46,130 nucleotides of DNA from Ruminococcus sp. UBA7013 (GCA_002449585.1 DJXD01000003.1:1-46130), one strand, 5' to 3'. Positions 1 through 8,567 are shown, numbered from the stretch's first letter. Notes: generated by a model from the letters alone, not told the origin. Made by a program: numbers and translations.

Positions 1-8
1 CTCTTTAG

Positions 9-275
9 GCGGGGGAGGACGTCACGTGCACAGCATTGAAAACCGTACTTCTTCCGGCCAGCTTGACGGCTTTGGAAAATGGGGCTTTTATGGATTGCGA
101 AAATCTGGAAGAAATTACAATTTCCCAAAGTACCAGACTGGGAACAGAAGTTTTCCGTAACTGTCCAGCATTGAAAACTGTCAAAATCAGATTTCCCGGC
201 GGCGCAGTGGGAACATTCGGAACAGATGCTTTTGAGACAATGTTCCAGAAAATTGAATCTAGTCAAGAATGGTAA
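9..275 (+). pseudogene. BspA-type leucine-rich-repeat protein, C-terminal remnant
   Basis: The reading frame encodes one and a half LRR_5 repeats of the BspA type: residues after TTG 36 read LLPASL...GAFMDC.NLEEITI, the usual 'LP.sl..Ig..aF..C..L..I.i' pattern. The same frame continues upstream to an in-frame TAG at 6-8, and its codons there (ending TALKTV) still look like repeat sequence. The real protein therefore probably began further upstream and is cut by the window edge, a frameshift or a nonsense change. TTG 36 has no convincing ribosome binding site. BspA-like proteins are usually large surface proteins of gut anaerobes. Calling it a remnant is inference; a sequencing error near base 8 is possible. 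Confidence 0.5.
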
Positions 276-288
276 ATCAGAAATGGGA

Positions 289-313
289 AACCCCTGTCAT
301 ATTGGCAGGGGTT
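289..313 (+). terminator. Hairpin after the LRR remnant
   Basis: AACCCCTGTC (289-298) pairs with GGCAGGGGTT (304-313), including one G-T pair, around a 5-base loop. It is followed only by a mixed T-rich stretch, so it is a plausible but weak intrinsic terminator separating the remnant from the pyr promoter. Confidence 0.5.
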
Positions 314-354
314 ATGCATTTTATCCAAATCCGGCTTTTTTTAATATCAGCTTA

Positions 355-383
355 TTGACAAAATGACAAGTTTATGATAAAAT
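355..383 (+). promoter_or_regulatory. Promoter of pyrK-pyrD-ruvX
   Basis: TTGACA at 355-360, 17-base spacer, TAAAAT at 378-383. Only one base departs from the sigma-A consensus. No PyrR-type attenuator fits in the 36 bases between the -10 and the start codon. Confidence 0.75.
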
Positions 384-419
384 AAAGATATATCATGTGC
401 ATCAGAAAGGAATTTATCT

Positions 420-1190
420 ATGAAATATTTACAAGGAAATTATCAGATCATGCACAAACAGGCTTTGAATCGTGATGTTTATAGCATGATCATGCATTGT
501 CCAGAAATAGCAGAATTGGCACAGCCGGGGCAGTTTGTTCATATTCTGCCGAAAGGATTTAGCCTCAGACGGCCGATTTCTATCGCAGGCATTGACCGGA
601 AAAATGGAACACTCCGGATTGTATTTGTCATCAAAGGCAAGGGAACACAGGCGATTGCTAATTTGAATACCGGGGATTATATAGATGTGATCGCACCGCT
701 TGGCCATGGATTTACACTCATGCCAGAAGCCGCACATGTCGTGCTGGTGGGCGGCGGAATCGGTGTGCCGCCAATGCTTCCGCTGGCGGATTATTATAAA
801 GATAAAGCCACTGTGATTAGTGGATTCAGAAGCTTTCCGCAGGTGATTTTGCAGGAAGATATAGAAGCTTCCGGCGCACGGGCAATTTGCTGCACAGAAG
901 ATGGATCAGCCGGAGCAATCAAAGGCTTTGTCACAACGCCATTAGAACAGCTGTTGAGTGAAGGCGCAGACGCTGTTTTTGCATGTGGCTCTCTCCCGAT
1001 GCTGAAAGCCGTGACAGATGTCTGTATGAGAAATCATACTTATTGTGAAATATCTATGGAGGAGCGTATGGCTTGCGGCGTGGGCGCATGTCTGGGCTGT
1101 GCATGTAAGATCAAAAAAGAGGGACAGGAACAATTTTTGCATGTCTGCAAAAATGGCCCTGTATTCAATGCTGAGGAGGTGTGCTGGTGA
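420..1190 (+). CDS. pyrK: Dihydroorotate dehydrogenase B, electron transfer subunit
   Basis: This 256-residue protein is the FAD and [2Fe-2S] subunit that passes electrons from the PyrD flavin to NAD+ in pyrimidine synthesis. The order of motifs is that of the ferredoxin-reductase family: RRPISIAG near residue 50 for FAD, VGGGIGVPPM near residue 111 for the dinucleotide, and near the C-terminus a cysteine cluster CGVGACLGCAC...C that ligates the iron-sulfur cluster. Length is normal. AGAAAGGAA lies 8 bases before ATG 420. It heads an operon and its stop overlaps the pyrD start (TGATG), so the two subunits are translationally coupled, as expected for a heterotetramer. Confidence 0.95.
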   Translation: MKYLQGNYQIMHKQALNRDVYSMIMHCPEIAELAQPGQFVHILPKGFSLRRPISIAGIDRKNGTLRIVFVIKGKGTQAIANLNTGDYIDVIAPLGHGFTLMPEAAHVVLVGGGIGVPPMLPLADYYKDKATVISGFRSFPQVILQEDIEASGARAICCTEDGSAGAIKGFVTTPLEQLLSEGADAVFACGSLPMLKAVTDVCMRNHTYCEISMEERMACGVGACLGCACKIKKEGQEQFLHVCKNGPVFNAEEVCW

Positions 1191-2101
1191 TGGCTGATTT
1201 ATCTGTTCATATCTGCGGTGTGGATTTCAAGAATCCAATCATTCCGGCATCTGGTGTATTTGGCTATGGCCGGGAATATGAAGAATTTTATGATTTATCC
1301 GAGCTGGGCGGGATCGCTACGAAGGGCACAACTGGACAGAAACGAACGGGCAATCCTGCCCCAAGAATTGCGGAAACGCCTGCCGGAATGCTGAATTCTG
1401 TCGGCCTACAGAATCCCGGCATTGATTATTTTATTCAAAATGAACTTCCGTATCTGCTGAAAAAAAATACTGTTATTCTTGCTAATATTGCCGGATCAAC
1501 AATAGAAGAATGCGCTGAAGTCGCTGAAAAATTAGATGCAACAGATGTGCATATGATAGAATTAAATATTTCCTGTCCGAATGTCAAGCAGGGTGGGGCG
1601 GCATTTGGTACTTCCTGCGATATGGCCGGACAGGTCACGGCAGCTGTCAGAAAAGTAACCAAAAAGCCCTTGATCGTGAAGCTATCCCCTAATGTCACAA
1701 GTATCACAGAAATTGCAAAATCTGTAGAAGCCGCCGGAGCTGATGCCGTTTCTTTGATCAATACGCTATTGGGTATGAGAATTGATATTCATACTAAAAG
1801 ACCAGTATTAAAAAATAATGTCGGCGGTCTGTCAGGAGCAGGCATTTTTCCGGTAGCTGTGCGCATGGTATGGCAGACAGCCAACGCTGTCAAGATTCCT
1901 GTGATTGGCATGGGCGGCGTTACCTCCGGAGAAGATGCCATTGAGCTGATGATGGCCGGTGCATCTGCGGTTCAGGTGGGAATGGCTGTTTTCACAGATC
2001 CCTATGCACCTGTAAAAATCATTCAGCAGATGAATGATTTTCTAGAAGAAAATAAAATTGCATCTGTGCAGGAAATCATTGGCACAGTGCAACCATGGTG
2101 A
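1190..2101 (+). CDS. pyrD: Dihydroorotate dehydrogenase 1B, catalytic subunit
   Basis: FMN enzyme oxidising dihydroorotate to orotate, the fourth step of pyrimidine synthesis. The N-terminus (NPIIPASGVFGYG) and NISCPNVKQGG, carrying the active-site cysteine diagnostic of class 1 enzymes, are clear; GMGGV and the C-terminal ASAVQVG form the phosphate-binding part of the TIM barrel. About 303 residues, the usual size. ATG 1190 is preferred over GTG 1181 because GAGGAGG at 1173-1179 is 10 bases away from the former and almost touches the latter. Pairing with pyrK supports the NAD+-dependent 1B type. The other pyr genes are not in the window. Confidence 0.95.
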   Translation: MADLSVHICGVDFKNPIIPASGVFGYGREYEEFYDLSELGGIATKGTTGQKRTGNPAPRIAETPAGMLNSVGLQNPGIDYFIQNELPYLLKKNTVILANIAGSTIEECAEVAEKLDATDVHMIELNISCPNVKQGGAAFGTSCDMAGQVTAAVRKVTKKPLIVKLSPNVTSITEIAKSVEAAGADAVSLINTLLGMRIDIHTKRPVLKNNVGGLSGAGIFPVAVRMVWQTANAVKIPVIGMGGVTSGEDAIELMMAGASAVQVGMAVFTDPYAPVKIIQQMNDFLEENKIASVQEIIGTVQPW

Positions 2102-2106
2102 ATAGT

Positions 2107-2529
2107 ATGAAGATCATGGGAGTAGATTTCGGGGATGCCCGGACAGGCATTTCCATTTGTGATAAATCAGAATTTCTGGCTTCTCCAGTATGTGTGATTC
2201 AGGAGACGGATTTTCAGACCTGCGCAGAAAAAACCGCACAGCAGGCCAAAGAACAAAAAGCAGAATTATTAGTAATCGGGTATCCTAAAAATATGAATAA
2301 TACGATTGGAGAACGGGCTGAAAAATGTCAGGCGTTTGCGGAACTTCTGCATGAACTGACCGGGCTTGATTATGTGCTTTGGGATGAAAGATGCACAACA
2401 ATCTCTGCACATCAATATTTAAATCAGACTAATACCAGGGGCAAAAAAAGAAAATCTGTGATAGATGCGGTGGCCGCTGTGATTATTTTAGACAGTTATC
2501 TTGGGTATCGTAAAAATCAAGCAGAGTGA
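2107..2529 (+). CDS. ruvX: RuvX/YqgF-type putative pre-16S rRNA nuclease
   Basis: A small RNase H-fold protein of about 140 residues. MGVDFGDARTGIS near the N-terminus is the YqgF signature with the first catalytic aspartate; VIGYPKNMN and WDERCTT supply the middle and second acidic motifs, and the C-terminal SVIDAVAAVIIL the third. The family trims the 5' end of 16S rRNA (RuvX/YqgF in E. coli) and was earlier named a Holliday-junction resolvase. ATG 2107 puts the first strand at the N-terminus as in homologues; ATG 2095, overlapping the pyrD stop, is an alternative. Neither has a strong ribosome binding site, so coupling to pyrD is likely. Its position in a pyr operon is probably only positional. 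Confidence 0.88.
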   Translation: MKIMGVDFGDARTGISICDKSEFLASPVCVIQETDFQTCAEKTAQQAKEQKAELLVIGYPKNMNNTIGERAEKCQAFAELLHELTGLDYVLWDERCTTISAHQYLNQTNTRGKKRKSVIDAVAAVIILDSYLGYRKNQAE

Positions 2530-2546
2530 AAAACTCTGCCTGATTT
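2514..2546. terminator. Convergent terminator between ruvX and the 57-residue gene
   Basis: GCAGAGT (2520-2526) pairs with ACTCTGC (2532-2538) around GAAAA. After one mismatch the flanking AAATCA and TGATTT extend the stem. T-rich runs flank it, better on the minus side, so it probably ends transcription from both directions. Confidence 0.65.
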
Positions 2547-2552
2547 CCCTGT

Positions 2553-2726
2553 TTACATCATGATAGAAGTAATATCATCCATGAGATTTTTTGCAGATTT
2601 CATTGTCTTTGCGGCATGACGCTTGATATTATGCTTTCTGGTTTCTGTAGATTTCACCAGCATGAAACATGCTGATCCCACAGCCGCACCAATGGAAACA
2701 CCTTTCCAGATGGCATTCAGATTCAT
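2553..2726 (-). CDS. Small single-pass membrane protein of unknown function
   Basis: A 57-residue frame starts at ATG 2726 with a perfect AGGAGG (2735-2740) eight bases upstream, and ends just before a hairpin terminator, so it is very likely a true gene. The protein has one hydrophobic, glycine/alanine-rich segment at about residues 7-25 (KGVSIGAAVGSACFMLV), then a basic, lysine-rich part (KHNIKRHAAKTMKSAK) and ends ITSIMM. This layout resembles YtxH-like small envelope proteins, but the resemblance is general and no family is claimed. It stands alone on the minus strand, divergent from trmL. Confidence 0.75.
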   Translation of the reverse strand: MNLNAIWKGVSIGAAVGSACFMLVKSTETRKHNIKRHAAKTMKSAKNLMDDITSIMM

Positions 2727-2766
2727 GAAAGATTCCTCCTTTCAGGATTTCTGAAAAAAGTATATC

Positions 2767-2790
2767 CCATGAAAGCAAAAAATTTCATGG
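2767..2790. repeat. Perfect inverted repeat between divergent genes
   Basis: CCATGAAA and TTTCATGG, 8 bases each, are separated by 8 A-rich bases. The repeat lies in the 91-base gap between the divergent 57-residue gene and trmL, where an operator could serve either. No clear -35/-10 pair was found around it. Confidence 0.45.
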
Positions 2791-2817
2791 AAATAATAGC
2801 AAATCAGGAGGGACGCA

Positions 2818-3318
2818 ATGCAATTGCATATTGTACTGACAGAACCGCAGATTCCTCAGAATACGGGAAATATTTCAAGAACCTGCGCCGTAACGGGAGC
2901 AGTTCTGCATTTGATCAAACCATATGGATTTATCATTACAGATAAAAATTTAAAACGAGCTGGGTTGGATTATTGGGATAAATTAAAAATATTTGAATAT
3001 GATAATTTAGAATCATTCATGCAGAAGCATGCGGAAGATAATATTTATTATTTCACAACCAAAAGCCGGACATGTCATAGTGATGTTCAATATCCGGAAA
3101 GTGAAATTTATCTGATGTTCGGGAGGGAAGATGCTGGACTTCCGGAAGAATTATTAATCCGCCATCCGGAGACAGCTGTCCGGATTCCTATGAGACCAAC
3201 ACTCAGAAGTCTGAATTTATCTAACTCGGTTGCAATTGCCGCTTATGAAGTGCTTCGCCAGTGGCATTATCCGGACATGAGTTTGCAGGGAAATCTGACA
3301 AAATATGAATGGGAGTGA
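2818..3318 (+). CDS. trmL: tRNA (cytidine/uridine-34-2'-O)-methyltransferase
   Basis: SPOUT-fold methyltransferase that 2'-O-methylates the wobble base of certain leucine tRNAs using S-adenosylmethionine. TrmL hallmarks are present: EPQIPQNTGNISRTC at the N-terminus, KRAGLDYWD in the middle, and the knot motifs MFGREDAGLPEE, RIPMRP and SLNLSNSVAIAAYE at the C-terminus. At 166 residues it has the minimal SPOUT size without an extra RNA-binding domain, which separates it from TrmH and RlmB. AGGAGGG at 2806-2812 precedes ATG 2818. It heads the long plus operon running to rsmA. Confidence 0.93.
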   Translation: MQLHIVLTEPQIPQNTGNISRTCAVTGAVLHLIKPYGFIITDKNLKRAGLDYWDKLKIFEYDNLESFMQKHAEDNIYYFTTKSRTCHSDVQYPESEIYLMFGREDAGLPEELLIRHPETAVRIPMRPTLRSLNLSNSVAIAAYEVLRQWHYPDMSLQGNLTKYEWE

Positions 3319-3322
3319 TGGC

Positions 3323-4012
3323 ATGAGAAAGAAAAAAGCATGTGTGAAAATAATTCTTAATTCTATAAAACCATCTGTTTTTGAAAGCAAAGCCGGCGGA
3401 TTGGGTTATATTCCCCATGATGGTGATTTCCCCTGTGATCAGGAAGGCAATCAGCTCAGATTATTAGCACAGATGGATTGCGCACAGGTTGGTTTTCCGC
3501 CATTTCCAGAATCCGGATTATTGCAGTTCTGGATTCTGAATGATGAGCTTTATGGGGGAATTGATATCACAGAACAAAATACTTTCAGAGTGATTTATTA
3601 TCCTGAAACAGATCCGACTGTTACACGCTCTGAAATACAAGCCAAAATGAAACAGAATGATAATGATTATGATGATGAATATTTTCCGGTTTTGGGTGAA
3701 TATGGCATGTCATTTTATCCCGGTGAAAGCACAAAATTGGATTGGGATGAACCGGAAGAAGAAACGGAAACAGAAAGTATTTATCATCAAAAAAATCATC
3801 AAATCGGCGGCTATCCGTTTTTTACCCAGAGTGATCCTCGTTCAGAAAATGATCCGCATGATTTCTTATTATTTCAGCTGGATTCTGAATTCAGAAATCA
3901 TCAGGAAATCGTTTTGTGGGGTGATTGCGGTGTTGCCAATTTCTTTATCAATACCGAAAAATTAAAAAAACTGGATTTTACAGATGTTCTCTATCATTGG
4001 GACTGCTGTTGA
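3323..4012 (+). CDS. DUF1963 (YwqG-like) protein
   Basis: A soluble protein of about 229 residues with the DUF1963 pattern: GGLGYIPHDGDFP near the N-terminus, LRLLAQMDCAQVGFPPFPESGLLQFWI, and a C-terminal GGYPFFTQSDPR...LLFQLDSE...GDCGVANFFI. The family is widespread in bacteria and has no established biochemical role. ATG 3323 is chosen because GGGAG at 3311-3315 lies seven bases upstream; an earlier ATG at 3305 lacks such a site. It begins just after the trmL stop and is probably co-translated. The middle (residues 115-155) is very acidic and likely a flexible loop. Confidence 0.8.
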   Translation: MRKKKACVKIILNSIKPSVFESKAGGLGYIPHDGDFPCDQEGNQLRLLAQMDCAQVGFPPFPESGLLQFWILNDELYGGIDITEQNTFRVIYYPETDPTVTRSEIQAKMKQNDNDYDDEYFPVLGEYGMSFYPGESTKLDWDEPEEETETESIYHQKNHQIGGYPFFTQSDPRSENDPHDFLLFQLDSEFRNHQEIVLWGDCGVANFFINTEKLKKLDFTDVLYHWDCC

Positions 4013-4032
4013 TCAGAAAGGATTTGTTTCCC

Positions 4033-4899
4033 ATGTCAAAAATTAAATTTATTACAGATACTGCCAGTGATCTTGATCTTGAAAAAGCAGAAGCAGCCGG
4101 GATTGCACTGCTGAGTTTCTCTGTTATGGTCAACGGAAATTCTTATCAGGAACAACGGGATCTGTCAAAAGAAGAATTTTATGCTCTGATGGATCAGGCC
4201 TCTGAAATGCCCTCTACTTCTCAGATTACGGCATTTACATTTCAGGAAGTCTTTGAAAAATATTATCAAGAAGGCTATACAGATTTGATCTATGTCAGCA
4301 TTAATTCCAAAGGATCAGCTACCTTTCAGAATGCGAAACAAGCACGGGATCAGCTTTATGAAGAACATCCCGAAGCGGCTGACAAAATCAATATTCATAT
4401 TCTGGATGGCGGCAATTATACTATCAGTTATGGCTATCCCATATTGCAGGCCGCAAAAATGGCCGAGGAAAATAAAACTGTTTCTGACATTTTGCTTTAT
4501 TTACAGCACTGGATTGCAGACATCGGCGTTTATTTCACCCCTATGACCCTGAAATATGTCCGGAAATCCGGCAGATTGACCGCCGCCGCCGCATTTGCAG
4601 GGGAAGTGCTGGGCTTTCGGCCAATCATTCATATCTCACATGGAGAAATCACAGTTTCTGAAAAAATCCGGGGTGAGAAAAATATCGTTCCCAAGCTGGC
4701 CGATAAAATCATAAATGTCATGCAGGAAAATTCCCCTTATCTGATCATTGAAGGAAGTAATCCAGCTTATGCAGATCAAATACAGGAATTGCTGATACAG
4801 AAAACAGGCCGTCCCCCGGCTTATCGTGTAAAAGTAGGATCAGCTGTTTCCGTGAATGCCGGCCATGATTTAGTAGCAGTGGCCGTGCTTGAAAAATAA
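4033..4899 (+). CDS. DegV family fatty-acid-binding protein
   Basis: The start MSKIKFITDTASDL is the DegV signature (TDSasDl), followed by the family's DQASEMPSTSQIT, in which the TSQ segment helps hold the lipid head group, and YVRKSGRLTAAAAFAGEVLGFRPI near residues 175-200. The 288-residue length is typical. DegV/FakB proteins bind a single fatty acid and present it to the FakA kinase for phosphorylation; whether this copy acts as a FakB cannot be told here because no fakA is nearby. ATG 4033 is preferred over upstream codons because homology starts there and AAAGGA sits about 10 bases upstream. Confidence 0.88.
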   Translation: MSKIKFITDTASDLDLEKAEAAGIALLSFSVMVNGNSYQEQRDLSKEEFYALMDQASEMPSTSQITAFTFQEVFEKYYQEGYTDLIYVSINSKGSATFQNAKQARDQLYEEHPEAADKINIHILDGGNYTISYGYPILQAAKMAEENKTVSDILLYLQHWIADIGVYFTPMTLKYVRKSGRLTAAAAFAGEVLGFRPIIHISHGEITVSEKIRGEKNIVPKLADKIINVMQENSPYLIIEGSNPAYADQIQELLIQKTGRPPAYRVKVGSAVSVNAGHDLVAVAVLEK

Positions 4900-4920
4900 T
4901 TTTTATCAGGAGGGATTTTT

Positions 4921-5751
4921 ATGAAAATCTTAACACCCGAAAACCCAGAAATTTTATCTGCTGTTGTCATGAAAGATGGCGAAATTATCGCCGAAACAGA
5001 ACAGACTGGTGAACTGTATCCACAGTATTCTATCATGAAAAGCCTGATCTGTCTGCTGATTGGCCGTCTGTGCGCAGAAGGTCAGCTTACACCGAAAACA
5101 AAAATCGGTCAGCTGCTTCATATCGGAGCATCCCCCATTTCTGGCATTACGCTGGATGCATTAATGACGATGCGTTCCGGGCTGGAACATAAATTATTAT
5201 TTGATGATAGACATTCTTGTCCGGATTATCTGGCGGCTTGCTGTCAGATGAATGTCATCAAGCCGGAAGAAGATGAGGAAATCCCATTCTTGTATAATAA
5301 TGCCTGTGCTTATCTGGCCGGGCGCATGGTAGAAGAAGAAGACGGCCGGCCGCTGGATCAGCAGATTGCAAATTATATTTTCAAACCGTTAGGGATTACA
5401 GAATATGAATTTGAATATGATCCGCAGGGGCATGTATTCGGGGCAAGTGGACTGAAGCTCAAAACAGAAGATCTTGCAAAGCTTGGTCAGGGGATCATGA
5501 CAAATAAAATCTGCTCAAAGCCATGGCTCAAAGCCGCCACAAAACCACGTGTCATGACACCGGAGCGCATTCCATATGGATATTTCTTCTGGGTGCTGGC
5601 AAATGATAATTTCTATATGAGCGGCAAATGGGGACAGAAATGCTTTGTGCTTCCGCAGTATCATGCTGTAATCGCAGTGAATTCTAATATGCAGGAAAAA
5701 GATACTTCTAATAATTATATCATCCGGCAGCTTTTGCCGCTTCTGGCATGA
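4921..5751 (+). CDS. Serine hydrolase of the beta-lactamase/penicillin-binding-protein fold
   Basis: A 276-residue protein with the class C beta-lactamase-like layout: SIMK near residue 39 fits the SxxK nucleophile motif and YNNACAYLAGRMV near residue 121 the YxN motif. GITLDALMTMRSGLEH between them is typical of esterase-like members. The third motif (KTG/HxG) is less clear; SGKWGQK near residue 235 may serve. There is no signal peptide, so it should be cytoplasmic and is more likely an esterase or peptidase-type hydrolase than an antibiotic-resistance enzyme. AGGAGGG at 4908-4914 marks the start. Its stop overlaps the next gene (ATGA). Confidence 0.8.
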   Translation: MKILTPENPEILSAVVMKDGEIIAETEQTGELYPQYSIMKSLICLLIGRLCAEGQLTPKTKIGQLLHIGASPISGITLDALMTMRSGLEHKLLFDDRHSCPDYLAACCQMNVIKPEEDEEIPFLYNNACAYLAGRMVEEEDGRPLDQQIANYIFKPLGITEYEFEYDPQGHVFGASGLKLKTEDLAKLGQGIMTNKICSKPWLKAATKPRVMTPERIPYGYFFWVLANDNFYMSGKWGQKCFVLPQYHAVIAVNSNMQEKDTSNNYIIRQLLPLLA

Positions 5752-6965
5752 TGCAGCATTTTGATCTGATTATCATCGGCGGCGGCGCATCCGGACTGAC
5801 AGCGGCTGTCACAGCGGTGTCGATGGGCGTGAAACATGTCTTGATTCTGGAGCGTCTGCCACGTACCGGCAAAAAAATTCTTGCAACCGGAAACGGACGA
5901 TGCAATTTAAGCCATGCAGATCTTTCCGCCCTGGATTATCAGGGGAGTTATGATGTAACAGGGATATTGCAGAAATTTGGCAGTGTGATTGATTTTTTCG
6001 AAAATCTGGGATTATACTGCCGGACAGATGAACAAGGCCGCCTGTATCCCTATAGTATGACAGCAAATTCTGTATTAGATGCGCTCCGTCTGCATTGTAC
6101 AGATGCAACAGAACTTTGCAATGAATGCGTGATTTCGCTGAATCCTGTCGAAGATCTTTGGCAGATCGGCACAGAATCTGGAAAAGCATTTACAGCAACG
6201 CATGTGATTTTTGCGGCTGGCGGTACAGTTCAGCCGAAATTCGGAACAGATGGCTCTGCCTGGAAACTGCTTGAAAATTTAAATATTCCAGTGATACCAG
6301 GCAGACCTATTCTATGTCCTATCTTATCAGACAAAAAAAGATTGCAGTCTTTAAAAGGCATCCGTGTGAAAGGTTCTGTCACGCTGTATCATAAAAATCA
6401 GGCATGCAAAACAGAAACCGGGGAAATTCAGTTTACAGATCAGACAGTATCCGGAATCTGTGTATTTAATCTCATCAGTGAAATACATCGAAATTTGATT
6501 TCAGAATATAATTTATCTATCAATCTGTTTCCGGAGCTGTCAAGAGAAGAATTGCTTGCCAGATTATACACTTGTCAGGCGGTACGCTCTGAAACGGATT
6601 GTGAAAACATGCTTTCGGGGCTGATGCAGAAAGCACTTGCAAGATCTGTTTTGAAATCTTGTCAGATCAAAGCAGATCTGTCATGCAGTTTATTATCTTA
6701 TTTATCACTAGAACAAATTGCAGATACCTGTCAGGATTTCAGATTTCCTGTATTGGGAATATTCAGCGCACAGGCGCAGGCATCGGCCGGAGGTGTCCGG
6801 GGAGATGTGCTGGATTCACATTTGCAGTTAAAATCATATCCCAGATTATATATCACCGGAGAAGCTACAGATGTTTATGCCCCTTGTGGAGGTTATCAGC
6901 TTCACTGGGCTTGGGCAAGCGGATATGTTGCCGGGAAATACTGTGCAGAAAGGATTTTATCATGA
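5748..6965 (+). CDS. HI0933/YhiN-type FAD-dependent oxidoreductase
   Basis: A flavoprotein of about 405 residues. The N-terminal IIIGGGASGLTAAVTA is a dinucleotide-binding Rossmann motif, followed by RTGKKILATGNGRCNLSH, the signature of the HI0933 (BaiN-like) family. FAAGGTVQPKFGTDGSAW and the C-terminal SAGGVRGDVLDS and YITGEATDVYAPCGGYQLHWAWASG, close to the FAD, are also characteristic. Some family members reduce bile-acid intermediates, but most have no assigned substrate and none is claimed here. The start overlaps the previous stop by four bases and the end overlaps the next start, so it is translated as part of the operon. Confidence 0.87.
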   Translation: MMQHFDLIIIGGGASGLTAAVTAVSMGVKHVLILERLPRTGKKILATGNGRCNLSHADLSALDYQGSYDVTGILQKFGSVIDFFENLGLYCRTDEQGRLYPYSMTANSVLDALRLHCTDATELCNECVISLNPVEDLWQIGTESGKAFTATHVIFAAGGTVQPKFGTDGSAWKLLENLNIPVIPGRPILCPILSDKKRLQSLKGIRVKGSVTLYHKNQACKTETGEIQFTDQTVSGICVFNLISEIHRNLISEYNLSINLFPELSREELLARLYTCQAVRSETDCENMLSGLMQKALARSVLKSCQIKADLSCSLLSYLSLEQIADTCQDFRFPVLGIFSAQAQASAGGVRGDVLDSHLQLKSYPRLYITGEATDVYAPCGGYQLHWAWASGYVAGKYCAERILS

Positions 6966-8566
6966 TCAGAATTCAGAATATCAGGCTTGATCTGGATTAT
7001 ACAGAACTGGATCTGAAAAAAGCAGTCGGGAGGAAATTGCATATCCCATTTGAAAGCATTCAGGAAATCAGAATGAAAAAGCGTTCTGTTGATGCAAGAA
7101 AAAAAAATAGCATCAGCTTTCTTGTGACACTGGATATTAAAGCCGCCGGAGAAAAGAAAATTCTTCAAAAATGCGTCAAAGATAAAGATATTTCCCTTGT
7201 AACAGATAAGAAATATAAAATTTCGATCTGTCATAGCAAGAAAAGACCTGTGATTGTCGGGGCAGGGCCTGCCGGCATGTTTGCCGCTTATGTTCTGGCC
7301 AAGGCCGGATTGCGGCCGATTCTTCTGGAACGGGGCTGCCCTGTCGAAGAACGGAGAGCAGATGTCAATGCTTTTCGAGAGCAGGGACTTCTGAATCCTG
7401 AGAGCAATGTGCAATTTGGCGAAGGTGGTGCAGGTACTTTTTCAGATGGAAAATTAAATACAGGCATCAAAGATGAAAGAATCCGTTTTGTATTGGAGAC
7501 TTTCGTGCAATGCGGCGCACCGGAAGAAATCCTCTGGCAGGCAAAACCCCATATCGGAACAGATAAGCTGACAGATACGATCAGACATTTCAGGCAGCTG
7601 ATTCAGACGCTTGGCGGTGAAATTTATTTTCATGCAAAATTTACAGATTTTACAGAAGAACAGCATCAGCTCCGATCTGTCAGATATATGCAGGATGAGC
7701 AATTGCATGAGATCAAATCAGAACATATGATTCTCGCATTAGGCCATAGCGCAAGGGATACGCTGGAAATGCTATATGAAAAACAAATGCCAGTTATGCA
7801 AAAGCCATTTTCAATGGGTGTCCGGATTGAACACCTGCAAAAAGAGATCAATCAAATCATGTATGGAAAATTCTGGAATCATGATAGATTAGATCCGGCA
7901 GATTATAAATTAGCTGTGCATTTGAAAAATGGCAGGAGTTTATATACATTCTGTATGTGTCCGGGTGGGGAAGTTATTGCGGCCGCTTCTGAGCCTGGGA
8001 GATTAGCTGTCAATGGCATGAGTCAATTTGCAAGAGATGGCAGAAATGCTAATAGTGCTTTATTAGTTGGGATCACTCCGGAAGATTTTGGAAGTGATCA
8101 CCCATTAGCCGGAATGTTTTTACAGAGAAAAATAGAAGCTGCCGCTTTTCAGGCAGGAGGAAAGCAATATTATGCCCCTGTGATCTGTGTAGGGGATTTT
8201 CTGAAAAGACGAGAGTCAAAAAAATTCGGCAGAATTCTGCCGACTTATACGCCCGGAACAATATTTGCTTCTCCGGATCAGTATTTACCTGCATTCATGT
8301 GCGAAACACTCCGGGCAGGACTGAAAGAAATGGATCATCGTTTGCATGGATTTGCATCAGAAGATGCTATATTAACAGGTGTAGAATCAAGAAGTTCTTC
8401 CCCGGTGCGGATCATCCGGAATGAAAATTTTTGCAGTACGGGCATTTATGGCATTTATCCCTGCGGTGAGGGTGCAGGTTATGCCGGAGGGATTACCTCC
8501 GCCGCCGTGGATGGTATTCGATGCGCAGAGGCATTAATCAAAAATCTGAATCATGAGGTGAATTGA
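6962..8566 (+). CDS. Uncharacterised FAD-dependent dehydrogenase (COG2509-like)
   Basis: A 534-residue flavoprotein with an N-terminal domain of about 85 residues (MIRIQNIRLDLDYTE..L) preceding the Rossmann motif VIVGAGPAGMFAAYVLAKAG; this arrangement defines the COG2509 group. NVQFGEGGAGTFSDGKLNTG, ALGHSARDT and CGEGAGYAGGITSAAVDG are well-kept family motifs. The role is unknown; the family is common in Clostridia. ATG 6962 is preferred over any earlier codon because the HI0933-like gene ends at 6965 (ATGA overlap) and AAAGGA sits upstream. It is a second flavoprotein next to an unrelated one. Confidence 0.85.
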   Translation: MIRIQNIRLDLDYTELDLKKAVGRKLHIPFESIQEIRMKKRSVDARKKNSISFLVTLDIKAAGEKKILQKCVKDKDISLVTDKKYKISICHSKKRPVIVGAGPAGMFAAYVLAKAGLRPILLERGCPVEERRADVNAFREQGLLNPESNVQFGEGGAGTFSDGKLNTGIKDERIRFVLETFVQCGAPEEILWQAKPHIGTDKLTDTIRHFRQLIQTLGGEIYFHAKFTDFTEEQHQLRSVRYMQDEQLHEIKSEHMILALGHSARDTLEMLYEKQMPVMQKPFSMGVRIEHLQKEINQIMYGKFWNHDRLDPADYKLAVHLKNGRSLYTFCMCPGGEVIAAASEPGRLAVNGMSQFARDGRNANSALLVGITPEDFGSDHPLAGMFLQRKIEAAAFQAGGKQYYAPVICVGDFLKRRESKKFGRILPTYTPGTIFASPDQYLPAFMCETLRAGLKEMDHRLHGFASEDAILTGVESRSSSPVRIIRNENFCSTGIYGIYPCGEGAGYAGGITSAAVDGIRCAEALIKNLNHEVN

Positions 8567-8567
8567 T

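Noticed and set aside
355..419. A PyrR-type attenuator before pyrK
   Set aside because: The leader is too short and lacks a terminator hairpin.
4576..4596. A GCC repeat
   Set aside because: It encodes a short Ala run in the DegV protein and is not longer than expected.
4921..5751. A true beta-lactamase conferring resistance
   Set aside because: No signal peptide and an unclear KTG motif; the esterase-like serine hydrolase group fits better.
5809..6189. A 126-codon open frame on the minus strand
   Set aside because: It lies wholly antisense to the HI0933-type gene, has no ribosome binding site and an unlikely composition.
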